This document shows positions 24,820 through 33,964 of a stretch of 64,000 nt of DNA, piece after piece (position 1 is the first letter of the stretch; every line of letters starts with the position of its first letter). A program made the translations under genes and the position numbers. This stretch comes from Streptomyces sp. NBC_01224 (lineage in GTDB: Bacteria > Actinomycetota > Actinomycetes > Streptomycetales > Streptomycetaceae): the NCBI RefSeq assembly GCF_036002945.1, contig NZ_CP108529.1, positions 4,893,001 through 4,957,000 of the forward strand. The letters run 5' to 3'. Below the pieces are notes generated by a model that was not told the origin of the DNA, ran no database searches, and saw nothing but the letters and a program-made list of their open reading frames with translations.

Positions 24820-26181
24820 GTGACCAAGACCAAGAGCAGAAGCCCCGAGATCAGACTGGCCGCAGGGGCGTTGGGCGGCCTGCGGCAGGACCTTTTCCGC
24901 AACGCCTTCGAGTACCGTCCGCTGGAGCGGATGCGGACCGACGGGCCGCTGCTGCGACAGCTGCCGGAGCGGATGCGTGAGCGTGCCGCCTGGACACCCC
25001 ACGCGCTGGTCGGGGCCGCCGCACTGCTCACGGCCTTCATAGGCCTCGTCTCGGCGGACTCCTTCGGTCTGCGTTCCGTGGTCGAGCTCGTCCTGATCGT
25101 GCTGCTCCCTGTGGGCTCCGTACTGATGACGCTGGTCAGGCCGGTCGGCGCGTTCTGGATTTCGATGGCACTCACCCCGTTCGCGGCGGTCGTCAGCGGC
25201 AGCTACTGGCCATGGGCGCCGAGCACCTTCCTCTCGCATCTGACGGTGCTGGTCGTGGTCGCGGCCCGGACCCGGCCCCGTACCGCCGCCTGGATGTGGG
25301 GCTTCACCGTGGTGTTCGGCGCCGTGCTGGAGAACTTCGGCGGCTGGTACCGCTCCTCGACCACCTCCACCTTCGCCATGGCCTCCGCGTTCGCGCTGCT
25401 GGTGGTGGCCGTGGTGCAGATCCGTCGCGACGCGGAGCGCGAGGTCACCGTGCAGCGCACGGTGACCGCCGTCGAACGAGACCGGCGCACACTGCTCGAG
25501 GAGCGCACCACCATCGCCCGGGAGCTGCACGACGTGGTCGCCCACCACATGTCGGTCGTCGCGATCCAGGCCGAGGCCGCCCCGTACCGGGTGGAGAATC
25601 CGCCGCCCGAGCTGGAGCAGGCCTTCGTCACTATCAGGGAGAACGCTGTCGCCGCCCTCACTGAACTGCGCCGGGTCCTCGGCGTCGTGCGGGCCGAGGA
25701 CTACCAGGCGCCGGATGCCCCGCAGCCCACCCTCGCCCAGCTCGACGGGCTCCTCGCCAATGTGCGCGAGGCCGGTCTGGAGACGGAGAAGACCGTCACC
25801 GGCGCGGTACGTGAACTGCCGCAGGGCGTCGAGCTGTCGGCGTACCGGATCATTCAGGAGGCCCTCAGCAACACGCTGCGGCACGCACCGGGCGCCACTG
25901 CCAAGGTGGAGATCGGTTATGTGCTGGGCGGACTCGGTCTGCGCGTCGTCAACGGGGCGCCGACCGGTCCGGTGAAGCCCTCGCCGGGGGCCGGTCACGG
26001 GATCACGGGGATGCGGGAGCGGGTCGCGATGCTGAACGGCGACATGACGGCCGCGGCGACGGAGGAGGGCGGTTACGAGATCGTCGCGTTCATCCCCGTC
26101 CAACCCACCTGGGACACGGACGAGCCGAACGGGACGCACACGTCGCACGAGGCGCAGGCGGAACAGGGGGCGAAGGCATGA
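24820..26181 (+). CDS. Two-component sensor histidine kinase (NarL/DesK type)
   Basis: The 453-residue protein starts at GTG 24820, six bases after a TACCTT box and without a good ribosome site, consistent with a leaderless mRNA. About four or five membrane segments lie at ~65-190. The HisKA_3 dimerisation helix with the phospho-acceptor His is in ARELHDVVAHHMSVVAIQAE (~242-261). The HATPase domain follows, with IIQEALSNTLRHA and GHGITGMRERV. Signal is unknown. Its stop overlaps the regulator start by four bases. Confidence 0.93.
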   Translation: MTKTKSRSPEIRLAAGALGGLRQDLFRNAFEYRPLERMRTDGPLLRQLPERMRERAAWTPHALVGAAALLTAFIGLVSADSFGLRSVVELVLIVLLPVGSVLMTLVRPVGAFWISMALTPFAAVVSGSYWPWAPSTFLSHLTVLVVVAARTRPRTAAWMWGFTVVFGAVLENFGGWYRSSTTSTFAMASAFALLVVAVVQIRRDAEREVTVQRTVTAVERDRRTLLEERTTIARELHDVVAHHMSVVAIQAEAAPYRVENPPPELEQAFVTIRENAVAALTELRRVLGVVRAEDYQAPDAPQPTLAQLDGLLANVREAGLETEKTVTGAVRELPQGVELSAYRIIQEALSNTLRHAPGATAKVEIGYVLGGLGLRVVNGAPTGPVKPSPGAGHGITGMRERVAMLNGDMTAAATEEGGYEIVAFIPVQPTWDTDEPNGTHTSHEAQAEQGAKA

Positions 26182-26855
26182 CCATCCCCACCACCCCGGC
26201 CATCCGGGTGCTGATCGTCGACGACCAGATGATGGTCCGCGAGGGCTTCTCGGTGCTGCTCAACGCCATGCCGGGGATCGAGGTGGTCGGCGAGGCCGTC
26301 GACGGCCGGCAGGCCGTCGAGCAGGTCGCGGCGCTGCGCCCCGACGTGGTGCTGATGGACATCCGGATGCCGGAACTCAACGGAATCGAGGCCACCCGCG
26401 AGATCGTCGCCGCCGACGCGGACGCCAAGGTCCTGGTACTGACCACCTTCGACCTCGACGAGTACGTGTACCAGGCGCTGCGCGCCGGGGCGTCCGGCTT
26501 CCTCCTCAAGGACGCCTCCGCCCGCCAACTCGCGGACGGGGTACGGGTGGTGGCTGCCGGTGAGGCGTTGCTCGCCCCGACCGTCACCAAGCGGCTGATC
26601 AATGAGTTCTCGAAGCTCGCCGAGACCCCGCGCCTGCCCGCCTTCGCCCGGATCGGCGACCTCACGGAGCGCGAGACGGAGGTGCTCGTCCTCATCGCGC
26701 AGGGCCGGTCCAACGCCGAGATCGCCTCGCATCTGGTGGTGGCCGAGTCCACCATCAAGACGCATGTGAGCCGCATCCTGGTGAAGCTGGGGCTGCGCGA
26801 CCGCACGCAGGCGGCGGTCTTCGCGTACGAGGCCCGGCTGGTCACGCCGTCCTGA
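26178..26855 (+). CDS. LuxR/NarL-family response regulator
   Basis: The 225-residue protein has an N-terminal receiver with acidic pocket VDDQ, phospho-acceptor in DVVLMDIRMPELNG, Thr in VLTTF and Lys in LLKDAS. A C-terminal LuxR helix-turn-helix (LTERETEVLVLIAQGRSNAEI, VAESTIKTHVSRIL) follows. It is translationally coupled to the kinase. Target genes are unknown; the P450 downstream is separated by a repeat array and has its own likely promoter. Confidence 0.95.
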   Translation: MTIPTTPAIRVLIVDDQMMVREGFSVLLNAMPGIEVVGEAVDGRQAVEQVAALRPDVVLMDIRMPELNGIEATREIVAADADAKVLVLTTFDLDEYVYQALRAGASGFLLKDASARQLADGVRVVAAGEALLAPTVTKRLINEFSKLAETPRLPAFARIGDLTERETEVLVLIAQGRSNAEIASHLVVAESTIKTHVSRILVKLGLRDRTQAAVFAYEARLVTPS

Positions 26856-26880
26856 GGAGTCCGCGGAGTTCGGCGTCGCT

Positions 26881-26980
26881 GGTCGGCGACGGGCCCGGGG
26901 TGGGCGGCTGACGGGACCCGGGGTGGGTGGTCGGCGGGACCCGGGGTGGGTGGCTGACGGGACCCGGGGTGGGTGGTCGG
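26881..26980 (+). repeat. 23-bp tandem repeat array
   Basis: Units of 23 bases at 26906-26928, 26929-26951 and 26952-26974, with a diverged unit before and a partial one after, share the core GACCCGGGGTGGGT. Their first seven bases alternate GGCTGAC/GGTCGGC, giving a 46-base higher-order period. The array fills most of the gap between the response regulator and the P450 gene. Confidence 0.85.
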
Positions 26981-27009
26981 CGGCCGTCGGGTCCGGTTAG
27001 CGTCCGTAT

Positions 27010-28248
27010 ATGCACCCGACCTCACGTTCCGCGGCCGACGCCCCCTTCACCCTCTTCGACCCCTGGTCCGCGGCGTTCGTCGCCGACCCGTACCCGGCCT
27101 ACGCCGCGCTGCGAGCAGCCGGCCGGGTGCACTACTTCGAGCCGACCGACCAGTGGCTCGTCCCGCACCACTTTGATGTGTCCGCGCTGCTGCGCGATCG
27201 CCGCCTGGGCCGTACGTATCTGCACCGCTTCACCCACGAGGAGTTCGGCCGCACGCCGCCGCCCGCGGAGCACGAGCCCTTCCACACCCTCAACGGCCAG
27301 GGGCTCCTCGACCTGGAGGCCCCCGACCACACCCGGATCCGGCGCCTGGTCTCCAAGGCGTTCACTCCGCGTACGGTCGAGCAGCTCGTCCCGACTGTGC
27401 GGCGGCTGGCCGCCGGGCTGGTCGACTCGTTCGTCGAGGCGGGCGGCGGCGATCTGCTGACGGCCGTCGCCGAACCGCTGCCCGTGGCCGTCATCGCCGA
27501 GATGCTCGGCATCCCTGAGTCCGACCGTGCCCCGCTGCGGCCCTGGTCGGCGGCGATCTGCGGAATGTTTGAACTGAATCCGTCCGACGACACCGCCCGT
27601 GCCGCCGTCCGCGCCTCGCTCGACTTCTCCGCGTATCTGCGCGAGCTGATCAAGGAGCGGCGCAAGAACCCCGGTACGGATCTGATCTCCGCGCTCATCG
27701 CCGCCCACGACGAGGGGGAGCGGCTGAGCGAGCAGGAGATGATCTCCACCTGTGTGCTGCTGCTCAACGCGGGCCACGAGGCGACCGTCAACACCACGGT
27801 GAACGGCTGGTGGACGCTGCTGCGCCACCCCGAGCAGCTGGCCGCCCTGCGCACCGACCACGGGCTGCTGCCGACGGCGATCGAGGAACTGATGCGGTAC
27901 GACACTCCACTGCAGATGTTCGAGCGCTGGGTCCTCGACGACATCGAGATCGACGGCACAGTCATTCCGCGCGGCTCCGAGGTGGCCCTGCTCTTCGGCT
28001 CCGCCAACCGCGACCCGGCCCGCTTCCCGGCCCCGGACACCCTGGACCTGGCCCGCCGGGAGAACCCCCACATCACCTTCGGCGCCGGCATCCACTTCTG
28101 CCTGGGTGCCCCGCTGGCCCGGGTCGAACTGGCCGCTTCCTTCGGTGAATTGCTGCGCCGCGCCCCGAACCTGCGACTGGCGGCCGAGCCGGAGTGGAAC
28201 CCGGGCTATGTGATCAGGGGTCTGAAGGAACTGCGCGTCGAGCTGTGA
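27010..28248 (+). CDS. Cytochrome P450 (CYP107-like)
   Basis: The 412-residue soluble bacterial P450 has the I-helix motif LLNAGHEATVNTT, the ExxR pair in IEELMR, and the heme-binding loop FGAGIHFCLG with the cysteine ligand. EAPDHTRIRRLVSKAFTP is the usual C-helix region. It resembles the CYP107 family that hydroxylates macrolide-like substrates; no polyketide genes are nearby and no ferredoxin is encoded next to it. A TAGCGT box six bases before the ATG suggests leaderless transcription. Confidence 0.93.
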   Translation: MHPTSRSAADAPFTLFDPWSAAFVADPYPAYAALRAAGRVHYFEPTDQWLVPHHFDVSALLRDRRLGRTYLHRFTHEEFGRTPPPAEHEPFHTLNGQGLLDLEAPDHTRIRRLVSKAFTPRTVEQLVPTVRRLAAGLVDSFVEAGGGDLLTAVAEPLPVAVIAEMLGIPESDRAPLRPWSAAICGMFELNPSDDTARAAVRASLDFSAYLRELIKERRKNPGTDLISALIAAHDEGERLSEQEMISTCVLLLNAGHEATVNTTVNGWWTLLRHPEQLAALRTDHGLLPTAIEELMRYDTPLQMFERWVLDDIEIDGTVIPRGSEVALLFGSANRDPARFPAPDTLDLARRENPHITFGAGIHFCLGAPLARVELAASFGELLRRAPNLRLAAEPEWNPGYVIRGLKELRVEL

Positions 28249-28321
28249 CGGGGTGAGCGAACGGTGGAGGGCGGAGGGTGATGGCGGACGGGGGAGGGCG
28301 AGGCGGGGGCGGGGCCGGGAC

Positions 28322-28657
28322 TCAGCACGGCGACCCCGGATCACAGTTCAGCGGCGGGCCCGCCAGTACGTCGAACGCGACCCCGAAGCCGACGAGGGCC
28401 GTGAGGAGCACCCCCGCCCCGAGCGCTCGCCGCCACTTTCCCTGGACGAGGGCGAAGAGGGTGATTCCGGCAGCGATGCCGCCGAGAGTCATGACCGGCA
28501 GCCCGAACCAGAGCACATTCCACTCCGACTCGCCCTCGAAGCCGCCGAAGATGCCGCGCCGACCGTAGGGGGCCCAGGCCAGCATCCCCGCAGCCCCACC
28601 GGCGGCGGCGACCACGCATCCAGCGACTGCCCGGACGGCTTCGCCTCGGTTCTCCAT
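28322..28657 (-). CDS. Small integral membrane protein
   Basis: The 111-residue product has three or four hydrophobic segments (around 9-27, 47-67, 77-96) and a short tail containing two cysteines (NCDPGSPC). No family is recognised. It lies downstream of the ABC exporter on the same strand with an ~85-base gap and could be a late gene of that unit. Confidence 0.6.
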   Translation of the reverse strand: MENRGEAVRAVAGCVVAAAGGAAGMLAWAPYGRRGIFGGFEGESEWNVLWFGLPVMTLGGIAAGITLFALVQGKWRRALGAGVLLTALVGFGVAFDVLAGPPLNCDPGSPC

Positions 28658-28742
28658 GGTCTGGGGGACGCGTGCGCACCACGGGAAGGTTGCACTTCCG
28701 AGGCAGTCCCGTCCTCATCCCGAGGCCGCCCTCCCCGCCCCG

Positions 28743-30377
28743 TCACGTGAGGACGTCGCGTCTCCGCAGCGCCGTCATACCTGCCCCCACCAGCACCACC
28801 GCAGCCGCGGTGAGTGCCAGCACCGGCCCCCACTCCATCCCCGTGCCCCCCGGCAGCTTCGGCAGATGCGTGAACGGTGATACGTCCATCACCGGCTGCG
28901 GCAGATCGATGGCGGGCCCGATCCACCCCAGCGCCAGGCAGATCCCGGCCACTCCCCAGGACGCCACCGCCGCCTTCGGGAGCGCCCCGTACAGCAGGAC
29001 CGCCACTCCGCCCAGCAGCCAGATCGCCGGAAGCTGCACCAGTGACGCACCCAGCACGGCCGGGAGTTCGTGGCCGTAGCCGACGGCCAGGCCGAGGCCG
29101 CCGACCGCCATGATCAGGGCGGCGCCGCCGAAGGCGATGGCCAGATGACCGGCCGCCCACCCGATTCGGCCCACCCCGCCCGCCAGCACCGGTTCGGCGC
29201 GCCCGGCGGTCTCCTCGCCGTGCAGCCGCAGCACCGTCGCGATGATGTACAGCGCCGCGACCATCCCGAGCATCGAGACCATCGCCGCGAGGAACGCGTC
29301 GGTCAGCCCGGACTGTCCGCCCATCCGCTCGAAGATCTCCTGCGTCTTCGCGTTGTCGCCGACGAGATCCGCCGCCCCGCCGGTCAGCCCGCCGAAGACG
29401 ACCCCGACCACGGCGAAGGACAGCGTCCACCCGATCAGCGAACCGCGCTGGAGCCGCAGCGCAAGACCGAACGCCGTGGAGATCCGCCCCTGCGCGGGCC
29501 CGGGCCGGGTCGCCAGGAAGCTCATGCCGACATCGCGCCGCCCCGCCAGGGTGTACGCGAGGACGGCCTGGACCGCGACGGCCGCCGCGATGACAAGCAG
29601 CACCCACCAGCGCTCGTCCGCGTACGCGCGCACGTTCTCCGCCCAGCCGATGGGGGAGAGCCAGGTCAGTACGGACGAGCCGTCGTCCGTCGCCGAGTCG
29701 CCCGCTGCCTTCAGTACGAACGCGGCACCGATCACCACCGCCGTGAGTCCCTTCGCGAGCCGTGCGCTCTCGGTGAACTGTGCGGCGATCGCGGCGGTGC
29801 AGGCGAACAGCATGCCGATCCCGGCGATCGCCAGCGCGAGCGCCACCGCTCCGGCGCCGCCCCCGCCGGAGCCGGCCATGCCGATCGTGATCATCAGCGC
29901 CAGCGCGGCGTTGGCGATCAGCGCGGCGAGGAGTGCGGCGGTCAGCGGGGCACGGCGGCCCACCATGGCGGAGGAGAGCATCTCCTGACGGCCGGTCTCC
30001 TCTTCCTCCCGGGTGTGCCGGATGACGACGATCAGGCTCATCACGGCTGCCAGCGCTCCGCCGAAGCCGACCATCCGCCAGCTGACGAGCCCGCCGACGG
30101 AGTCGTTGAAGACCGGTCCGTACAGCGCCCGGAGCGAGCTGTTGGCGTTCATCGACGCGGCGAGCTCGGCGCGCTGGGCGGCCGTTTCGTACAGCGAGGC
30201 GAAGGACTTCCCGACCGAGGAGAAGGAAGCGCCGAGCACGATCACCCAGATCGGCATCATGATCCGGTCGCGCCGCAGCGCGAGCCTCAGCAGGGGCCGG
30301 GTGCCGGCGAGCTGCCCGGCAGCGGACCCGGTCCGGCGTCCCGCGCCGGCCGGTGCGGTCATGGTCACGGCAGTCAT
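28743..30377 (-). CDS. ABC exporter permease (ABC-2, drug/polyketide exporter type)
   Basis: The 544-residue protein has about twelve membrane segments in two similar halves, the layout of large actinobacterial ABC-2 permeases annotated as polyketide antibiotic exporters. [20 protein letters not shown] is a typical cytoplasmic loop of this family and recurs in weaker form ([20 protein letters not shown]) in the second half. It overlaps the ATPase gene by four bases. The pair would expel a toxic or signalling compound; substrate unknown. Confidence 0.9.
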   Translation of the reverse strand: MTAVTMTAPAGAGRRTGSAAGQLAGTRPLLRLALRRDRIMMPIWVIVLGASFSSVGKSFASLYETAAQRAELAASMNANSSLRALYGPVFNDSVGGLVSWRMVGFGGALAAVMSLIVVIRHTREEEETGRQEMLSSAMVGRRAPLTAALLAALIANAALALMITIGMAGSGGGGAGAVALALAIAGIGMLFACTAAIAAQFTESARLAKGLTAVVIGAAFVLKAAGDSATDDGSSVLTWLSPIGWAENVRAYADERWWVLLVIAAAVAVQAVLAYTLAGRRDVGMSFLATRPGPAQGRISTAFGLALRLQRGSLIGWTLSFAVVGVVFGGLTGGAADLVGDNAKTQEIFERMGGQSGLTDAFLAAMVSMLGMVAALYIIATVLRLHGEETAGRAEPVLAGGVGRIGWAAGHLAIAFGGAALIMAVGGLGLAVGYGHELPAVLGASLVQLPAIWLLGGVAVLLYGALPKAAVASWGVAGICLALGWIGPAIDLPQPVMDVSPFTHLPKLPGGTGMEWGPVLALTAAAVVLVGAGMTALRRRDVLT

Positions 30378-31306
30378 CGCGCCGCCACCCCCACACCCTC
30401 GCCGCTGTCCGTCGTGCCCGTCGCGTCGGTCGCGTAGTGACGCAGGAAGAGCTCCTCCAGCGTGGGCGGGGTGCTGGTCAGCGTCCGTACCCCCGATGCG
30501 GAGAGCGACTTGAGAACCGCGTCCAGCTTGTCCGTGTCGACCTGGAGCGTGACCCGCAGGCCCTGGACGTCGAGGTCATGGACGCCGGGCAGATGCGCGA
30601 GCCCGTTGGGGGCGCCGGCCAGCTCGGCGCTGATGTTCGTACGGGTCAGATGGCGCATGTCCGCCAGCGAACCCGTCTCCACCGTCTGCCCCTGTCGGAT
30701 GATGCTGACCCGGTCGCAGAGCGATTCGACCTCGCTGAGGATGTGGCTGGACAGCAGGATCGTCCGCCCGCGCGCACGCTCCTCGGCGACGCAGTCCTGG
30801 AAGACCTCCTCCATCAGCGGATCGAGACCGCTCGTCGGCTCGTCCAGGATCAGCAGATCCACATCGGAGGCGAACGCGGCGACGAGGGCGACCTTCTGCC
30901 GGTTTCCCTTGGAGTACGTACGCCCCTTCTTCGTCGGGTCGAGCTCGAACCGTTCGACGAGGTCGGCGCGCCGGGTCCGGTCGAGGCCGCCGCGCAGTCG
31001 TCCGTACAGATCGATCACCTCGCCGCCGGAGAGGTTGCGCCACAGCGTGACGTCACCCGGGACGTACGCCACCCGCCGGTGGAGCTCGACCGCGTCGTTC
31101 CACGGGTCGCGGCCGAGCAGCTGGGCGGCGCCGGAATCGGCCCGCAGCAGCCCCAGCAGCACCCGGATGGTGGTGGACTTCCCGGACCCGTTGGGCCCCA
31201 GGAAGCCGTGGACCTCACCGGTCTCGACCGTGAGGTCGAGGCCATCCAGCGCGTGCGTCCGACCGAACGACTTGTGCAGCCCGGCCACCGTGATTGCCTT
31301 CGTCAT
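30374..31306 (-). CDS. ABC exporter ATP-binding subunit
   Basis: The 310-residue ATPase has Walker [11 protein letters not shown], signature [11 protein letters not shown] (a variant of LSGGQ, with SKGN), Walker [13 protein letters not shown] and the switch His in [11 protein letters not shown]. This belongs to the daunorubicin-resistance-like exporter group. There is no ribosome site in front of ATG 31306; a promoter seven bases upstream implies a leaderless transcript. Regulation by the divergent GbsR/MarR-type gene is likely. Confidence 0.93.
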   Translation of the reverse strand: MTKAITVAGLHKSFGRTHALDGLDLTVETGEVHGFLGPNGSGKSTTIRVLLGLLRADSGAAQLLGRDPWNDAVELHRRVAYVPGDVTLWRNLSGGEVIDLYGRLRGGLDRTRRADLVERFELDPTKKGRTYSKGNRQKVALVAAFASDVDLLILDEPTSGLDPLMEEVFQDCVAEERARGRTILLSSHILSEVESLCDRVSIIRQGQTVETGSLADMRHLTRTNISAELAGAPNGLAHLPGVHDLDVQGLRVTLQVDTDKLDAVLKSLSASGVRTLTSTPPTLEELFLRHYATDATGTTDSGEGVGVAAR

Positions 31307-31313
31307 GTTTTTG

Positions 31314-31364
31314 AAGGTACGCTACTTTCACAAAATTGTGAAGTTAAGGAAGCGTATAAAGTTG
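31314..31364. promoter_or_regulatory. Divergent promoter region with palindromic operator
   Basis: For the ABC genes, TTCACA (31342-31337, minus strand), a 17-base spacer and TACCTT (31319-31314) form a near-consensus promoter. TTCACAAAATTGTGAA (31327-31342), with 7-base arms, overlaps that -35 and spacer exactly. It also contains TTGTGA, a possible -35 for the plus-strand regulator, whose -10 may be in TATAAAGT (31355-31362). A protein bound here would block both. Confidence 0.75.
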
Positions 31365-31407
31365 GAGCCACGGCGGGGGCCGGGGAATCAGGGGAGACGA
31401 TCGGGTC

Positions 31408-31938
31408 ATGACCAGCGAAACCGAACAGAACGTGGGCGACGGGCGTGACGCGGAGGCCGTGTCGCGGTTCGTGGAGCGGTTCGCGTCCGACATGAGCGAG
31501 GCGGGGATGCAGCGAATGGCGTCCCGCGTCTTCGCCGCGCTCCTCGCGGACGACGACGGCTCGATGACCTCCGCCGAGCTTGCCATGGCCTTGCGGATCA
31601 GCCCGGCGGCCGTGTCCGGCGCGGTCAACTACCTCACGCAGGTCGGCATGGTCGGCCGCGAACGCGACCCCGGCTCGCGCCGGGACCGCTACCGCGTGCA
31701 CGACGAGGTCTGGTACACCACCTTCACTCAGCGCGACCGGGTGCTCACCCGCTGGGAGAGCACCCTCAAGGACGGCGCCCGCACCCTGGGCGAGCACACC
31801 CCGGCCGGCGCCCGCCTCGCCGAAACAGTGGCGTTCTTCGAGTTCATCCAGTCCGAGCTGGGCGGCGTGATGGAACGCTGGCGCGAGCACCGCAAGTCGC
31901 TCGACCTCCCGGTGGCCGACGGCCGCGGCCACGCCTGA
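31408..31938 (+). CDS. GbsR/MarR-type transcriptional regulator
   Basis: The 176-residue protein has a winged helix at ~40-110: SMTSAELAMALRISPAAVSGAVNYL is the recognition helix-turn-helix and RERDPGSRRDRYRV the wing. This pattern is typical of the regulators found divergent from actinobacterial ABC-2 exporters. It is expected to repress the exporter and itself through the palindrome between them, and to release on binding the exported compound (inference). Confidence 0.9.
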   Translation: MTSETEQNVGDGRDAEAVSRFVERFASDMSEAGMQRMASRVFAALLADDDGSMTSAELAMALRISPAAVSGAVNYLTQVGMVGRERDPGSRRDRYRVHDEVWYTTFTQRDRVLTRWESTLKDGARTLGEHTPAGARLAETVAFFEFIQSELGGVMERWREHRKSLDLPVADGRGHA

Positions 31939-31957
31939 CGGCCCGGCGCGGCGCCCG

Positions 31958-33913
31958 TCACACCGGACCGGGCACCATGTCCGCCAGGGATTCCAGGGCG
32001 CCGGGGTCGGACGGATCGACGTTCCGGTACGGGTCCGCCGGCCAGTACGGGCGGCCTTCGATCCACGCGACGACCAACGGCTTCCCGTCGAGCCACCCTC
32101 GCAGTTCGACTGTGCCGGTGGGTGCGGGCAGTCCTGCCCAGGGGTATTTGTCCGGCCCCGGCGGCAGGAGCCGCAGCAGGCCCTCCGGCGGAGTGTCCTC
32201 GCCGGCCTCGCCGCTCTTGCCGGGTATTTCGACGGATCCTGCGGTCTGCTTCTCGCTGAACGCTTCGCCCGTCCCCTCACCGACGCCCTCGGCCGGGAAG
32301 AGCACGAGCAGCGGCCCATCAGCCGCACCGGACCCGGCGTACAGCAGGGCGTACCGCCGGACCCGGGGTTCCGGAGCGACCACGGCACGGGCCAGCCGGC
32401 GCGCGGCCGGGACGCCCGAGCCGATCGCCTGCCAGGTCATGAGCAGCCCGAAGACCGCACTCAGCGCGGCGGCCCCCTGCGCCACCGCCGGGACCTCGTC
32501 GGAGTCCGGAACCCAGGACAGCGCAGCGATGACACCCGAATAGCCCAGCGAGAACACAGGCGCCCCGACTCCGGCGATGCGTCGCAGCGCCGGCACCCGC
32601 CACCAACGCACCTCCTGCCCCACCCGCACGTCGCCGATTGCCTGCGGTTTCACGGGGTCGGGGCCGCGCAGTCGGCTCTGCCGTTCCGCCACGGCGGCGT
32701 ACGCGACGTAGGTGCCTGCCGAGGGCTCCCTGTGCGGCCGCCCGTCACGCCCCGCTGCCGCCGACGGACGGCCCGGCAGCGGGTGCCGCGGCACCCGCTC
32801 CGCCCGCCGTCTCCTGATCCGCACGACAAACCGCCCCGCGCCGCCTACGGCCCCGGCCGCGACGAGCGCCAGCCCGCCGACCCCGACGATGTCCATGGCG
32901 GCGAAGGCCGAGGTGCCGCGCAGCTCCGAGTCGTACAGATCGCCCTTGAAGGGTGGGTACGAGACGACGAAACCGCTCTCGTAGCCCTCGACCGAGCCGC
33001 GGTAAGGGGCGCAGTGGAAGAGCCCCGTGCGTTTGCGCCCGTCGAACGGATCGGTCCACCGGACCACACAGCGGCCGTCACTGCGCTCACCGATCACTGT
33101 CAGGTCGACCAGCGGATCGTGGTCGGACGCCTCGGACCAGCCGGTGGCGAGCGCCACCAGGAGGCAGCCGACGAAGAGCACCCAGCGGAAGATGCCCCGC
33201 CACCAGGGGCGCCGCGTCCGTACCCCGCTTTCCGTTGCAGGGGCTGCCGAATCCGCGCTCTCGCCGCTCGTGCCGTGCACGGTGATCTGTGGCTGGCTCG
33301 GGAGAGGGCGCGCTTGCGCGCCGACGACCTGCGGACGGGCCGCGACCGAGCGGGCCCGACGGCCTCGTACCGGCTTGGCCCAGATCAGTTCCGTACCGCC
33401 CGGTGGAGCCAGCACACCCCCCGTGCGGGCATCGCCGCACCACCACAGCACCCCGCCAGGTCCGTTCAGCAGTTGGAAGCGCCACTGAGCGGTGGACGGT
33501 GCCAGGGGAAGCAGCTCACCCGGTCCCGGCCCGCTCAGCACCACGACGGCTCCGCTCGTCCCGCTCTGCAGCGTGACCGAGGTATGGGCCACCCACGGTC
33601 CGGCACCGAGCACACGGCGCATACGCCGGGCCCGGGACCTCACAACAACCCCGCCCAGCAGCAGCGCCCCGCCGAATCCGCCGAGCGTCGGAAGCGGGGA
33701 CCACCCGCTGACGAACACCGCGATGATCACGGTCGAGCACACAACCGCCGCGCCGCCACCGAACCAGCGCCGGACCGAGGCCCGGTACCGCTCCAGCGCC
33801 TCCGCCGTCTCCGGCAGATCGAGCGCGACGGGCGTCGCTCCCACGGCCCCCGGAGCGGGCACCGCCGCTCCCGCGCCGGTGCCCGCTCCCGGTCTGTCCG
33901 CATCGTCCGACAT
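31958..33913 (-). CDS. Large hypothetical membrane protein
   Basis: The 651-residue protein has about six membrane segments in three pairs (around 53-90, 240-265 with a second near 345-370, and 455-505), separated by soluble stretches. An extracellular-looking loop holds CVVRWTDPFDGRKRTGLFHC, whose two cysteines could form a disulfide. This resembles proteins with DUF3592-type loops. No catalytic motif is recognised. The ATG is preceded by a G-rich ribosome site. It converges on the GbsR/MarR gene with a 19-base gap. Confidence 0.75.
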   Translation of the reverse strand: MSDDADRPGAGTGAGAAVPAPGAVGATPVALDLPETAEALERYRASVRRWFGGGAAVVCSTVIIAVFVSGWSPLPTLGGFGGALLLGGVVVRSRARRMRRVLGAGPWVAHTSVTLQSGTSGAVVVLSGPGPGELLPLAPSTAQWRFQLLNGPGGVLWWCGDARTGGVLAPPGGTELIWAKPVRGRRARSVAARPQVVGAQARPLPSQPQITVHGTSGESADSAAPATESGVRTRRPWWRGIFRWVLFVGCLLVALATGWSEASDHDPLVDLTVIGERSDGRCVVRWTDPFDGRKRTGLFHCAPYRGSVEGYESGFVVSYPPFKGDLYDSELRGTSAFAAMDIVGVGGLALVAAGAVGGAGRFVVRIRRRRAERVPRHPLPGRPSAAAGRDGRPHREPSAGTYVAYAAVAERQSRLRGPDPVKPQAIGDVRVGQEVRWWRVPALRRIAGVGAPVFSLGYSGVIAALSWVPDSDEVPAVAQGAAALSAVFGLLMTWQAIGSGVPAARRLARAVVAPEPRVRRYALLYAGSGAADGPLLVLFPAEGVGEGTGEAFSEKQTAGSVEIPGKSGEAGEDTPPEGLLRLLPPGPDKYPWAGLPAPTGTVELRGWLDGKPLVVAWIEGRPYWPADPYRNVDPSDPGALESLADMVPGPV

Positions 33914-33964
33914 ACCCCGCCCCCCACCCCTACCGCCCCGCGCCGGAGGCTCCCCGCCCGGAGG

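Noticed and set aside
26881-26980. CRISPR-like array
   Set aside because: Units are contiguous without unique spacers, GC-rich and imperfect; no cas genes are present.
27010-31938. Secondary-metabolite cluster built around the P450 and exporter
   Set aside because: No polyketide, peptide, terpene or RiPP core enzyme lies within the window; the genes look independently regulated.
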